From positions 2,480,001 through 2,544,000 of the forward strand of contig NZ_CP041040.1 of NCBI RefSeq assembly GCF_006385575.1: DNA of 64,000 nt, read 5' to 3'. Made by a program: the position numbers and the translations under genes. Below are positions 36,583-44,263 of this stretch, piece after piece (position 1 is the stretch's first letter; each line of letters begins with the position of its first letter). Origin of the DNA: Microbacterium foliorum. GTDB taxonomy: Bacteria; Actinomycetota; Actinomycetes; Actinomycetales; Microbacteriaceae. A model generated the notes under the pieces. The model saw only the letters and a program-made list of their open reading frames with translations. It did no database searches and had not been told where the DNA came from.

Positions 36583-36608
36583 ACTTTTGCTAGAGCTTTG
36601 TCAAAAGT
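36583..36608. promoter_or_regulatory. Inverted repeat in the sugar operon / ROK regulator intergenic region
   Basis: ACTTTTG (36583-36589) and CAAAAGT (36602-36608) form a perfect 7-bp inverted repeat with a 12-nt AT-rich spacer. TTGACA is readable on the minus strand at 36599-36604 inside it. Its position between the divergent ROK gene and the sugar operon makes it the likely ROK operator. Confidence 0.55.
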
Positions 36609-36668
36609 TCTTTGTAACGAATCGGAAGTCGATCGAGAGCTGTGTCAAGTCTGTGGTTTACTGACGCA

Positions 36669-37865
36669 ATGGTCGACGCACTCCGCACCGCCGCGGCAGC
36701 GAACCCCGGCGCAGGCGAGATCTTCCAGATCCTCCGCGACGGCACCGCTCGCACCAAGGCCGAGCTCGCAGCCATCACCGGCCTCGCCCGTTCCACCGTG
36801 GCACTGCGCGTCGACGCCCTGCTCGCCGCCGACCTCCTCCGCCCCGCGGGCGAGGCCGTCTCGACCGGCGGGCGTCCGCCGGCGCGATTGGCCTTCAACT
36901 CCCGCGCCGGGGTCGTGCTCGCCGTCGACCTCGGCGCCACGCATGCCACGATCGCCGTCGCGGATCTCGCCGGCGTGATCCTCGATTCGCGCACCCGCAC
37001 GATCGACATCGCCGACGGGCCCGAGAGTCTGCTCGACGTGATCCTCGCCGACGGGGCCACGCTGCTCGAGACCCCGACCGCCGGGGGCGTCCCGCTGCTC
37101 GGCATCGGGATCGGCGTCCCCGGACCGGTCGAGCACTCGACGGGTCGTCCGACCAACCCGCCGATCATGCCGGGCTGGGACCGCTTCGACGTCCCGGGCT
37201 ATGTGCAGCGCACGTTCGACGTGCCCGTGCTGGTCGACAACGACGTGAACATCCTCGCCCTCGGCGAGCACGCGACGACGTGGCCGCACGTCGACGACCT
37301 GATCTTCGTCAAGGTCTCGACCGGCATCGGAGCCGGCATCATCGCCGGCGGGCAGCTGCAGCGGGGCGCGCAGGGCTCAGCAGGCGACATGGGGCACGTT
37401 CAGGTGCCGAGCGGCGCCGGGTCGACGAGGGAGCCAGGCGACGAGCGAGACCTGGAGGCACTCGCGAGCGGGTCGGCACTGGCGACGGCGCTGCGCGACG
37501 CTGGGCACGAGGCGCACAGCCCCGCGGACGTGATCGACCTGGTGCGATCGGGCAACGCCGCAGCCATAGAGGCGACGCGGCAGGCAGGACGCGATGTGGG
37601 CGAGGTCCTGGCGACGGTGGTGAACCTTCTCAATCCGTCGATCATCGTGCTCGGCGGAAGCATCGCCCGGGCCGGCGAGCACCTGCTCGCCGGGGTGCGC
37701 GAGGTCGTCTACCGCAGGTCCATCCCCCTGGCGACACAGCATCTCGCCATCGTGCAGTCGCAGGCGGGCGACAGGGCCGCCGTGCTCGGGGCCGCGATCA
37801 TGGTCGCCCGCGAGGTGCTCTCACCCGCGAACGTCGACCGCTATGTGGCGACGAAGGCGCGCTGA
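36669..37865 (+). CDS. ROK-family transcriptional regulator lacking the zinc cysteines
   Basis: A 398-residue regulator with an N-terminal winged helix (AELAAITGLARSTVALRVDALLAADLL) and a sugar-kinase-like ROK domain (VVLAVDLGATHATIAVADL, GIGIGVPGPVEHSTG, LVDNDVNILALGEH, STGIGAGII). The zinc motif CxCGxxGCxE expected after GDMGHVQV is replaced by GAGSTREPGDERDLE, with no cysteine (37385-37464). It probably represses the divergent sugar operon. ATG 36669 is chosen; TTTACT lies six bases upstream. The GTG at 36642 is an alternative. Confidence 0.9.
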   Translation: MVDALRTAAAANPGAGEIFQILRDGTARTKAELAAITGLARSTVALRVDALLAADLLRPAGEAVSTGGRPPARLAFNSRAGVVLAVDLGATHATIAVADLAGVILDSRTRTIDIADGPESLLDVILADGATLLETPTAGGVPLLGIGIGVPGPVEHSTGRPTNPPIMPGWDRFDVPGYVQRTFDVPVLVDNDVNILALGEHATTWPHVDDLIFVKVSTGIGAGIIAGGQLQRGAQGSAGDMGHVQVPSGAGSTREPGDERDLEALASGSALATALRDAGHEAHSPADVIDLVRSGNAAAIEATRQAGRDVGEVLATVVNLLNPSIIVLGGSIARAGEHLLAGVREVVYRRSIPLATQHLAIVQSQAGDRAAVLGAAIMVAREVLSPANVDRYVATKAR

Positions 37866-37884
37866 CCGCACCCTCGTCGCCACA
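37844..37884. terminator. Bidirectional hairpin between ROK gene and Gfo/Idh gene
   Basis: TGTGGCGACGA (37844-37854) pairs perfectly with TCGTCGCCACA (37874-37884). The left arm lies within the last ROK codons. It sits between convergent genes. Confidence 0.6.
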
Positions 37885-37894
37885 TCGGCGGTTC

Positions 37895-39034
37895 TCAGAG
37901 CGTCGCCTCGAACGGGTCGAAGTCGGCCTCGAGCGAGCCGACCTCGTCGATCGTGCTCGCGACCTGCACGAAGCTGCGCGACTCGGCAGCCTCCTCGATC
38001 GACAGCAGCGTGTCGAGCACGTGGTAGCCGAACTCCCCCGTGGCGACATGCGGCCGACCGGCGGCGATAGATCGAGCCATGTCGAGCAGACCGACACCGC
38101 GGCCCGAGAGCACGCCCTCCTGCACGACGTCGACGACCTCCTGCGTCATGGGCGCCGGCGGGACGAAAGCCTGCGTCAGCGGCCGGGTGATCGTGATCTC
38201 GCCTCCGAAGGTGTTGGGGTCGGGGATCACGATCGTCCCCTCCGTGCCGGTGATCTCGACGATGCCCGTGCGCAGCAGCGGCGAGTCGGTGCTGTAGAGG
38301 CTCTGCGCCTGTCCGCCCTGCTCGAAGTCCATCAGCACGCTCAGCGTCGACGGGATCTCGACGGGGAACTCGTGACCTGCGAGCTCGCCGACCTGCACGG
38401 TGCGGGTCGGGCTGCCCTGAAGACCGAGCGCGGCGACGGCGGCGACCGGGCCGAACACGTGCACGAGAGCCGAGACGTAGTACGGCCCCATGTCGAGCAG
38501 CGGACCCGCGCCCTTGGCGTACAGGAACGCGGGGTTCGGGTGGAAGATCTCCGGCCCCTGCCACTGGAACGTGGTCTGGGCGAACAGCGGACGACCGATG
38601 TCCCCCCGGGCGATCGCGCGCTTCGCCGTCTGCACGCCCGGCCCGAGGACGGTGTCGGGTGCGACGCCGACGCGCAGCCCCGCAGCATCCGCCTTCTGCA
38701 GCAGGCGGAGCGATTCGTCGCGGCTGACGCCGATCGGCTTCTCGGTCCACACGTGCTTGCCGGCGGCGAGGATCGCCTCGGACACCTCGACGTGCACCGC
38801 GGGGATCGTGAGATTCACCACGATGTCGATCTCGGGGTCGTTCAGCACGAGCTCGACGCCGCCCGCCCGCGGGACGCCGTACTTCTCGGCCTGCGCCTTC
38901 GCGCGCTCCTCGAGCAGGTCGCCGATCGCGATCACCCGCACGTCGGGGAAGGTCGTCAGGTTCGACAGGTACTGGTCGCTGATGTTGCCCGCGCCGATGA
39001 TGCCGACGCCGACGGGACCGTTGCCGATCGCCAT
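37895..39034 (-). CDS. Gfo/Idh/MocA-family oxidoreductase
   Basis: A 379-residue dehydrogenase with Rossmann loop GIIGAGNISDQYLSNL (11-26), EKP at 98-100 and LLDMGPYYVSALVHVFGP in the substrate domain. This is the third such enzyme in 13 kb. It starts one base inside the upstream TIM-barrel gene (TGATG), so epimerase and dehydrogenase are made together and probably act in sequence on one keto-sugar. Substrate not identifiable. Confidence 0.92.
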   Translation of the reverse strand: MAIGNGPVGVGIIGAGNISDQYLSNLTTFPDVRVIAIGDLLEERAKAQAEKYGVPRAGGVELVLNDPEIDIVVNLTIPAVHVEVSEAILAAGKHVWTEKPIGVSRDESLRLLQKADAAGLRVGVAPDTVLGPGVQTAKRAIARGDIGRPLFAQTTFQWQGPEIFHPNPAFLYAKGAGPLLDMGPYYVSALVHVFGPVAAVAALGLQGSPTRTVQVGELAGHEFPVEIPSTLSVLMDFEQGGQAQSLYSTDSPLLRTGIVEITGTEGTIVIPDPNTFGGEITITRPLTQAFVPPAPMTQEVVDVVQEGVLSGRGVGLLDMARSIAAGRPHVATGEFGYHVLDTLLSIEEAAESRSFVQVASTIDEVGSLEADFDPFEATL

Positions 39035-39840
39035 CAGCCGGCCACCTTCTCGTCGAGGTAGACGCGGCTGCGCTCGATCGCGTCCCAGAGGTCGCCCTCG
39101 AAGTGGTCGAACTCCACGATCGCGAGCTCGAGCGCCGGTGCCGCGGCGATGGCCTCGACCAGCGGAACCTCGCCCTCTCCGGCCGCGACCTGGTCGGCGG
39201 GCGGGTAAGCGCTCAGCAGCGCGGGGTCGAGCGTGCCGTCCTTGGCGTGCACCGCGATGACCCGGTCGCCCAGGCGCTGCAGCAGCGCGACAGGGTCGAC
39301 GCCGCCGCGGGCGACCCAGTACAGGTCGACCTCGAGCACGACGCGCTCGTCGAGCAGGCCTGCGAGCACTTCGAGTCCCGTCACGCCGTCGAAGACGGCC
39401 TCGAGCTCGTGGGCGTGGTTGTGATAGCCGACGCGCACGTCGACGGTGGCACCCACGGCGGCCGCCTCGTTGAGAAGACGTGCGGTCTCTTCGATCTGCT
39501 CGACCGTCTCCCAGCGCGCGGGCTCGGTGTACGGGTCGATGACCGTGTCCATGCCCAGCACCTTCGCCGCGGCGAAGACCTCGGCGGGCGACGGCACGGG
39601 GAGCGTGGTTCCGCTGCCGTCGGGGTTCACGAACGACTCGGAGGCGAGGAATGCGTGACCGGAGGGCGCGGTGAGACCGGCGACGGACAGCGCGTCGGCG
39701 AGCGGCTGGGCACGGCGCACGAAGTCGTAGGGCTCGACGGCCGTGAAGCCTCTGGCGGCGACCTCTTTCAGCGAGCCTTCGAGGTCGGTCTCGAGCTGAT
39801 CCTTGATCGTGAACAGCTGGATGGAAGTCTGAATCGCCAC
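39034..39840 (-). CDS. Sugar phosphate isomerase/epimerase-family TIM-barrel protein
   Basis: A 268-residue TIM barrel (IolE/hydroxypyruvate-isomerase-like). Probable metal residues lie in VRVGYHNHAHELE, VVLEVDLYWVARGG, VIAVHAKDG and AIVEFDHFEGD. GTG 39840 is preferred because AAGGAG lies five bases upstream; the frame stays open 31 codons further but the domain begins with QTSIQLFTIKDQL directly after this start. Coupled to the dehydrogenase and divergent from the TetR gene. Confidence 0.88.
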   Translation of the reverse strand: MAIQTSIQLFTIKDQLETDLEGSLKEVAARGFTAVEPYDFVRRAQPLADALSVAGLTAPSGHAFLASESFVNPDGSGTTLPVPSPAEVFAAAKVLGMDTVIDPYTEPARWETVEQIEETARLLNEAAAVGATVDVRVGYHNHAHELEAVFDGVTGLEVLAGLLDERVVLEVDLYWVARGGVDPVALLQRLGDRVIAVHAKDGTLDPALLSAYPPADQVAAGEGEVPLVEAIAAAPALELAIVEFDHFEGDLWDAIERSRVYLDEKVAG

Positions 39841-39938
39841 GGGGTCTCCTTCGGTCGTCGGTGACGTGCGGGCTGTCTTCGCCCGTCTGTCCGAGCACGC
39901 TATCACCAAATACCTCCGCGCGGAAGTTTTCATATCGC

Positions 39939-39950
39939 TACACTCTCACC
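39939..39950 (+). promoter_or_regulatory. Leaderless -10 promoter of the TetR gene
   Basis: TACACT (39939-39944), six bases, then ATG at 39951. The 110-bp divergent region to 39840 would also hold the epimerase promoter and any TetR operator. Confidence 0.6.
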
Positions 39951-40562
39951 ATGACCGACGATCAGGATCGCCCGCGCCAGCGCGGTGCGTATGCGAAGGG
40001 CATCGCCCGGCGTCAGGAGATCCTCGACCGCGCGATCGAGGTCTTCGCCGCGCGCGGGGCCGACCGCACGAGCCTGCGCTCCATCGCGAGCGCCGTCGGC
40101 GTCACGCACTCAGCCCTCACGCACTACTTCGGGTCGCTGGAAGAGCTGCTCGTCGCGGTCTACCAGGAGAGCACGGCGCCTGAGCGTCAGCACCCCGACG
40201 CGTTCCAGCCGGACGCGACCCCCGTCGAGCGGATGATCGAGTCCGCGCGCACCAACCGCGAGGTCCCCGGTCTCGTGCAGCTGTATTCGATGCTGGTCGC
40301 CGCCGCTCTCGAAGAAGGTCACCCCGCCGCCCGCGAGTTCGCGACGACCCGCTTCGCGCGGCTGCGCGCGGACATGGCCGAGGTCGTGCGGGAGCAGCAG
40401 GCGACCGGACGCATGCGCGAGGACGTGGATGCCGAGGCCGTCGCCGCCCTGGTCGTCGCCGCCTCCGACGGCCTGCAGACGCAGTGGCTGCTCGACGACA
40501 CCGCCCCGCAGCACGAGGCGCTCGCGCTGCTCGACCGACTGCTGCGGCCGACCTCTCGCTAG
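39951..40562 (+). CDS. TetR-family transcriptional regulator
   Basis: A 203-residue repressor. The TetR helix-turn-helix spans about residues 17-62: RRQEILDRAIEVFAARGADRTSLRSIASAVGVTHSALTHYF-type sequence is readable in order. The C-terminal ligand domain (LVQLYSMLVAAALEEGHPA) is of the TetR_C_6 kind. Divergent orientation suggests it controls the epimerase-dehydrogenase pair at 37895-39840, possibly in answer to a sugar metabolite. Start fixed by the -10 box. Confidence 0.9.
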   Translation: MTDDQDRPRQRGAYAKGIARRQEILDRAIEVFAARGADRTSLRSIASAVGVTHSALTHYFGSLEELLVAVYQESTAPERQHPDAFQPDATPVERMIESARTNREVPGLVQLYSMLVAAALEEGHPAAREFATTRFARLRADMAEVVREQQATGRMREDVDAEAVAALVVAASDGLQTQWLLDDTAPQHEALALLDRLLRPTSR

Positions 40563-40571
40563 GGTGAAGGG
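40560..40571 (+). promoter_or_regulatory. Leaderless -10 promoter overlapping the tetR stop codon
   Basis: TAGGGT (40560-40565) starts with the TAG stop of the TetR gene; six bases later comes GTG at 40572. Confidence 0.5.
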
Positions 40572-41201
40572 GTGACAGCACCAGGCACTGATCGACGGTC
40601 GCCCTACGAGCGCGCGCTCGGCGAGCGCATCTCGGAACTCCACCCGAAGACAGCCTGGTACTTCCGCACGATCCCCGAAGGTCACGTCGGCGTCGGCACC
40701 GGGGTCTTCACGACCGCGGGGTCTCGTCATCGCTGGCTGTGGCCCGTGTTCCGCATCGCGGAGTCCCTCGGAGTCGCGTTCGCCGGGTGGGAGCGCGACG
40801 TGCCGTTCCGCATCGAGAACCGCACGGTCGACGGCGAAGCGCTGGCCGTCAGGCACTTCGACCTCCCCGGGCGCACGTGGGTCATGCCCGACATCGTCTC
40901 TCTCGGCGAGAACCGCATCCTGCGCAACGAGATCGGCCCGCATCGCACCGTCGTCACGACCTTCGACATCGACGTGCGCGATGGCGCCGTCGTGCTGACG
41001 ATCCGCCGCGTCGGGATGCGTTTCGGGCGGCTGCGCATCGCCGCACCGCGTTTCCTGCGTCCGCGCATCGGTCTCGTCGAGCGCTGGGATGAGCAGCGCG
41101 AGCGGCATCACGTGAACATGACCATCGATGCCCCTCTGCTCGGTCGGGTCTACGAGTACACCGGCTTCTTCGAGTACGCGATCGAGAGCGAGACCCCGTG
41201 A
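40572..41201 (+). CDS. DUF4166-domain protein
   Basis: A 209-residue protein of unknown function. The DUF4166 features are visible: SPYERALGERISELHPKTAW at the N terminus, then GVGTGVFTTAGSRHRWLWPV and a beta-rich core ending ERHHVNMTIDAPLLGRVYEYTGFFEY. No catalytic motif is recognisable. In actinobacteria DUF4166 often accompanies SDR epimerases; here it overlaps the TIGR01777 epimerase gene by four bases. Confidence 0.85.
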   Translation: MTAPGTDRRSPYERALGERISELHPKTAWYFRTIPEGHVGVGTGVFTTAGSRHRWLWPVFRIAESLGVAFAGWERDVPFRIENRTVDGEALAVRHFDLPGRTWVMPDIVSLGENRILRNEIGPHRTVVTTFDIDVRDGAVVLTIRRVGMRFGRLRIAAPRFLRPRIGLVERWDEQRERHHVNMTIDAPLLGRVYEYTGFFEYAIESETP

Positions 41202-42184
41202 CAGACCCGACGTCCCGCTCGGCAGGCCCCGTCGTGATCGGCGGCTCGACCGGGTTCATGGGGCAGTACCTGATCCCGCGCCTGCGGTCGGCGGGCCGTG
41301 AGGTCATCACGATCTCGCGTTCGGGCGCCGACATCTCCTGGGGCGACCAGGCGGCGATCGATCGCGCCGTCGACGGCGCATCGCTCGTGATCGGCCTGGC
41401 GGGCAAGAGCGTGAACTGCCGCTACACACCCGAGAATCGCGCAGCGATCTTCCGCTCGCGCCTCGACACCACCGCGTCGCTGAGCTCCGCCATCTCGAGA
41501 GCCGCGAGTCCTCCCCCGCTGTGGATCAACTCGTCGACGGCGACGATCTACCGCCATGCGGAAGAGCGACCCATGACCGAGTCGTCGGGCGAGATCGGCA
41601 CAGGATTCTCCGTCGAGGTCGCGAAGGCGTGGGAGCGCGCCCTGTTCGCGGACGATCTGCCGCACACGCGCCGGGTGGCCCTGCGCAGCGCGATCGTGCT
41701 GGGCCACGGCGGCGTGCTCGGCCCGCTGAAGCGACTGGCCCGGCTCGGGCTCGGTGGGGCACAGTACGACGGTCGGTGGCCGATCAGTCGTGCCCGCCGG
41801 GCCGCCGGCACCGTGCACCATCCCGGAGCACGCCGCGGGCGGCAGCGGTTCAGCTGGGTGCACGTCGAGGACATCGCCCGCATCATCGACTTCCTCGAGG
41901 TGACGCCGACCCTCGATGGGCCGGTGAACGCGGCCTCCCCGAACCCGACGGACAACGCCGACTTCATGGCGACCGTGCGGCGGCTGCTCGGTGCGCGCAT
42001 CGGCCCGCCGATGCCGCGGTGGATGCTCGAGCTCGGCGCCATCGGCATCCGCACCGAGACCGAGCTGATCCTCAAGAGCCGATGGGTCATCCCCGAGAAG
42101 CTCACGGTCGCCGGATTCGAGTTCGCGTACGCGCACCTCGAAGACGCTCTGCGGGAGTCGTTCGACCTCGAGCGCGTCGACTAG
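41198..42184 (+). CDS. TIGR01777-family SDR epimerase-like protein
   Basis: A 328-residue extended short-chain dehydrogenase-like protein. The nucleotide loop is VIGGSTGFMGQYLIPRL (13-29); the motif LAGKSVNCRYTPENRAAI and INSSTATIYRHAEE mark the TIGR01777 (YfcH/SDR39U1) subfamily, whose reaction is unknown. An insertion around GRWPISRARRAAGTVHHPGARRG is longer than usual. Its TAG stop is shared in the palindrome CTAG with the stop of the convergent gene (42181-42184). Confidence 0.88.
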   Translation: MTDPTSRSAGPVVIGGSTGFMGQYLIPRLRSAGREVITISRSGADISWGDQAAIDRAVDGASLVIGLAGKSVNCRYTPENRAAIFRSRLDTTASLSSAISRAASPPPLWINSSTATIYRHAEERPMTESSGEIGTGFSVEVAKAWERALFADDLPHTRRVALRSAIVLGHGGVLGPLKRLARLGLGGAQYDGRWPISRARRAAGTVHHPGARRGRQRFSWVHVEDIARIIDFLEVTPTLDGPVNAASPNPTDNADFMATVRRLLGARIGPPMPRWMLELGAIGIRTETELILKSRWVIPEKLTVAGFEFAYAHLEDALRESFDLERVD

Positions 42185-42585
42185 CGAGGAGCGTCAGCGG
42201 CGCCGCTCGACGAGTCCCCCTCCTCGCGCCTGCGCTTCTCGATCTCCTGACGCAGCCGCCACTCCTCGATCTCACGATCGAGATCGGCGATCTGCTGCTC
42301 GGTGCTGCGGGCGTCGACCGGCGGCGCCGTGCGAGGTTCTGGCTGGCGCGCCGCGGGTCGAGCGGCCGTCCGCGTGCGGGGGATCCGAGGGATCCGAAGA
42401 CCCGCCTCGGAGTACTCCCTGCCGATCGCGAACCACAGCAGACTGCCGATCAGCGGCAGCAGGATCACGATGATGACCCATGCCATCTTCGGCAGGTACC
42501 TCACCTGCGCGTCATCTTTCCTGATGATGTCCACCATCGCGGCGACCATCAGCGCGATAACGAGGAGCGAGAACAGGAACGGCAT
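42181..42585 (-). CDS. PLDc_N-domain membrane protein
   Basis: A 134-residue protein with two N-terminal membrane helices (PFLFSLLVIALMVAAMVDII and MAWVIIVILLPLIGSLLWFAIGR), the phospholipase-D-nuclease N-terminal (PLDc_N) module, and a charged C-terminal tail with a likely coiled coil (EQQIADLDREIEEWRLRQEI). No catalytic HKD motif is present, so it is not an enzyme. Common small membrane protein in actinobacteria, role unknown. Confidence 0.85.
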   Translation of the reverse strand: MPFLFSLLVIALMVAAMVDIIRKDDAQVRYLPKMAWVIIVILLPLIGSLLWFAIGREYSEAGLRIPRIPRTRTAARPAARQPEPRTAPPVDARSTEQQIADLDREIEEWRLRQEIEKRRREEGDSSSGAADAPR

Positions 42586-42597
42586 GTGTTCAGGGTA
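42586..42597 (-). promoter_or_regulatory. Leaderless -10 promoter of the PLDc_N gene
   Basis: Minus-strand TACCCT (42592-42597), six bases, then ATG at 42585. Confidence 0.6.
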
Positions 42598-42623
42598 GAC
42601 GACGCGCGCGTCTCCCGTCGGGG

Positions 42624-43553
42624 CTACGGCAGCAGGTGCCCGGCCGCGCGGAAGAGCTCGTACCATTCGGCCCTGGTGAGCTCGATATCGGCACCCGCAG
42701 CAGCATCCTGCACCCGCTGCGGAGTCGTGGTTCCGAGCACGACCTGCATCTTGGCGGGGTGACGCGTGATCCATGCGGTCGCGATCGCGATCGGCGCGAC
42801 TCCGTACGACGCCGCCAGTCGATCGATCACACCGTTGAGCTCCGCGTACTCGGGGTTGCCGAGGAAGACACCTGTGAAGAAGCCGCCCTGGAACGGCGAC
42901 CAGGCCTGGATCGCGATGCCGTTGATACGGCAGTACTCGACGATGCCGCCACCGTCGCGGACGACGCTCTGGTCTTCTCCGGCCATGTTCGCCGCGACGG
43001 GCTGCGCGAGGATCGGCGCGTGTGTGATCGAGAGCTGCAGCTGATTGGCCACCAGTGGCTGCGTGACCGCGGTACGGAGCAGATCGATCTGCCGAGGGGT
43101 GTGGTTCGAGACACCGAAAGCGCGCACCTTGCCTGCGGCCTCGAGCTCGTCGAACGCCCTGGCGACCTCTTCGGGTTCGACCAGCGCGTCCGGACGGTGC
43201 AGCAGCAGCACGTCGATGTGGTCGGTGCGCAGCGCCGCGAGGGACCCCTCGACCTGACGGACGATGTGCTCGTACGAGAAGTCGAACGCACCCTCAGCGG
43301 GGTGGATGCCGCACTTGGTCTGCAGCACGATCTCGTCGCGCTCGACGGCGCTCAGTCCCAGTGCCTCGGCGAAGCGACGCTCGCAGAAGTGCATGCTCCC
43401 GCCGTAGATGTCGGCGTGGTCGAAGAAGTCGATGCCCGCGCTGCGGGCCGTGTCGTAGAGTTCGCGGATCTGAGCGTCATCCTTGTCGTCGATGCGCATC
43501 ATTCCGGCGACGACGGCGGGGGCGGTGGCGGATCCGAACGGGATGGTCTTCAT
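42624..43553 (-). CDS. Aldo/keto reductase (YdhF-like)
   Basis: A 309-residue TIM-barrel oxidoreductase of the YdhF branch. The tetrad is D45, Y50, K80 and H119 in FFDHADIYGG, LQTKCGI and VLLLHRPD. The signature FGVSNH and QLQLSITHAPI are typical of YdhF. Substrate unknown. It is a single-gene unit with ATG 43553 six bases after TAGCGT. Confidence 0.92.
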   Translation of the reverse strand: MKTIPFGSATAPAVVAGMMRIDDKDDAQIRELYDTARSAGIDFFDHADIYGGSMHFCERRFAEALGLSAVERDEIVLQTKCGIHPAEGAFDFSYEHIVRQVEGSLAALRTDHIDVLLLHRPDALVEPEEVARAFDELEAAGKVRAFGVSNHTPRQIDLLRTAVTQPLVANQLQLSITHAPILAQPVAANMAGEDQSVVRDGGGIVEYCRINGIAIQAWSPFQGGFFTGVFLGNPEYAELNGVIDRLAASYGVAPIAIATAWITRHPAKMQVVLGTTTPQRVQDAAAGADIELTRAEWYELFRAAGHLLP

Positions 43554-43565
43554 ACCCCCACGCTA
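43554..43565 (-). promoter_or_regulatory. Leaderless -10 promoter of the YdhF-like gene
   Basis: Minus-strand TAGCGT (43560-43565), six bases, then ATG at 43553; it overlaps the stop codon region of the upstream HTH gene. Confidence 0.55.
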
Positions 43566-43781
43566 GTGCGGGCGAGGGGTGAGCTGCGCGACGGCGATGT
43601 CGAGCGCCTGCGCGATCTCGGCCAGGTCGGTGACGGTGAAGTCGGCCTCGCCTGCGAGTCTCTCACGCAGCTCGGCGCCGGTGATCCCCAGCTGCCGGGA
43701 GAGCCATTGAGCGCTGCGACCCGCGCGCAGCAGTTCCTGTTCGACCGCGGTCGCCACCACATGTCGTACATCTGTCGTCAT
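43563..43781 (-). CDS. Small HTH protein (Xre-like)
   Basis: A 72-residue protein that is almost entirely a helix-turn-helix: AQWLSRQLGITGAELRERL followed by FTVTDLAEIAQALDIAVAQL, the lambda-repressor-like fold. No effector domain. It is divergent from the HTH/ImmA pair and separated by about 95 bp, which suggests joint control of that region. ATG 43781 sits six bases after TACTGT. Confidence 0.78.
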   Translation of the reverse strand: MTTDVRHVVATAVEQELLRAGRSAQWLSRQLGITGAELRERLAGEADFTVTDLAEIAQALDIAVAQLTPRPH

Positions 43782-43793
43782 TCATCGACAGTA
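43782..43793 (-). promoter_or_regulatory. Leaderless -10 promoter of the small HTH gene
   Basis: Minus-strand TACTGT (43788-43793), six bases, then ATG at 43781. Confidence 0.6.
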
Positions 43794-43862
43794 TCGCCGC
43801 ACACGTGGAGCAGCAAGCGTTCCGCGCACCAGTATGACGGCATCCTGGCTTCATCGCGGTGC

Positions 43863-43875
43863 TATCGTGACTCAC
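43863..43875 (+). promoter_or_regulatory. Leaderless -10 promoter of the HTH/ImmA pair
   Basis: TATCGT (43863-43868), seven bases, then GTG at 43876. This decides the start, because the alternative GTG at 43867 lies inside the -10 box. Confidence 0.55.
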
Positions 43876-44253
43876 GTGAAGACACCGGGCGAGCAGTTCA
43901 ACGCGGCGGTCGGCCGCCAGCTCCGTGCCGAGATCGGCGCTGCAGGCAGCAGCATCGCCGCGATGGCGCGGGAGATCGGCATCGCGAGGAGCGCACTCGA
44001 CAACTACGTGACGGGCAAGCGGTCGATCCCGGTTCCCATCGTGTACGCGGTCAGCGCGTCCGTCGGCCTCGCACCCCACATCATGATCGCCCGCGCGGAG
44101 GAGCGGTTCCGCTCCGAGGTCGAGCGTGGCGGCGCCACGATCACCCCGCTCCACCCCCGCACCGATGTCAGTGGTCGACGCGAAGATCGATCCGAAGTCG
44201 CGTTCGAGTCTCCCCTCGCACACGCCGACGACACCGACGACCTGTACGACTGA
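43876..44253 (+). CDS. Xre-like HTH regulator paired with an ImmA-type protease
   Basis: A 125-residue protein with an N-terminal lambda-repressor-like HTH (about 8-60: SIAAMAREIGIARSALDNYVTGKRSIP) and a disordered acidic C-terminal tail (ESPLAHADDTDDLYD). The tail could be the site cut by the partner protease. The next gene, 10 bp downstream, encodes that protease, as in ImmR/ImmA switches. The GTG at 43876 is preferred on promoter spacing. Confidence 0.78.
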   Translation: MKTPGEQFNAAVGRQLRAEIGAAGSSIAAMAREIGIARSALDNYVTGKRSIPVPIVYAVSASVGLAPHIMIARAEERFRSEVERGGATITPLHPRTDVSGRREDRSEVAFESPLAHADDTDDLYD

Positions 44254-44263
44254 CGCCCCTGCG

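Noticed and set aside
43834..43875. Upstream starts (ATG 43834, GTG 43867) for the HTH gene paired with ImmA
   Set aside because: They overlap or precede the TATCGT box whose spacing fits GTG 43876.
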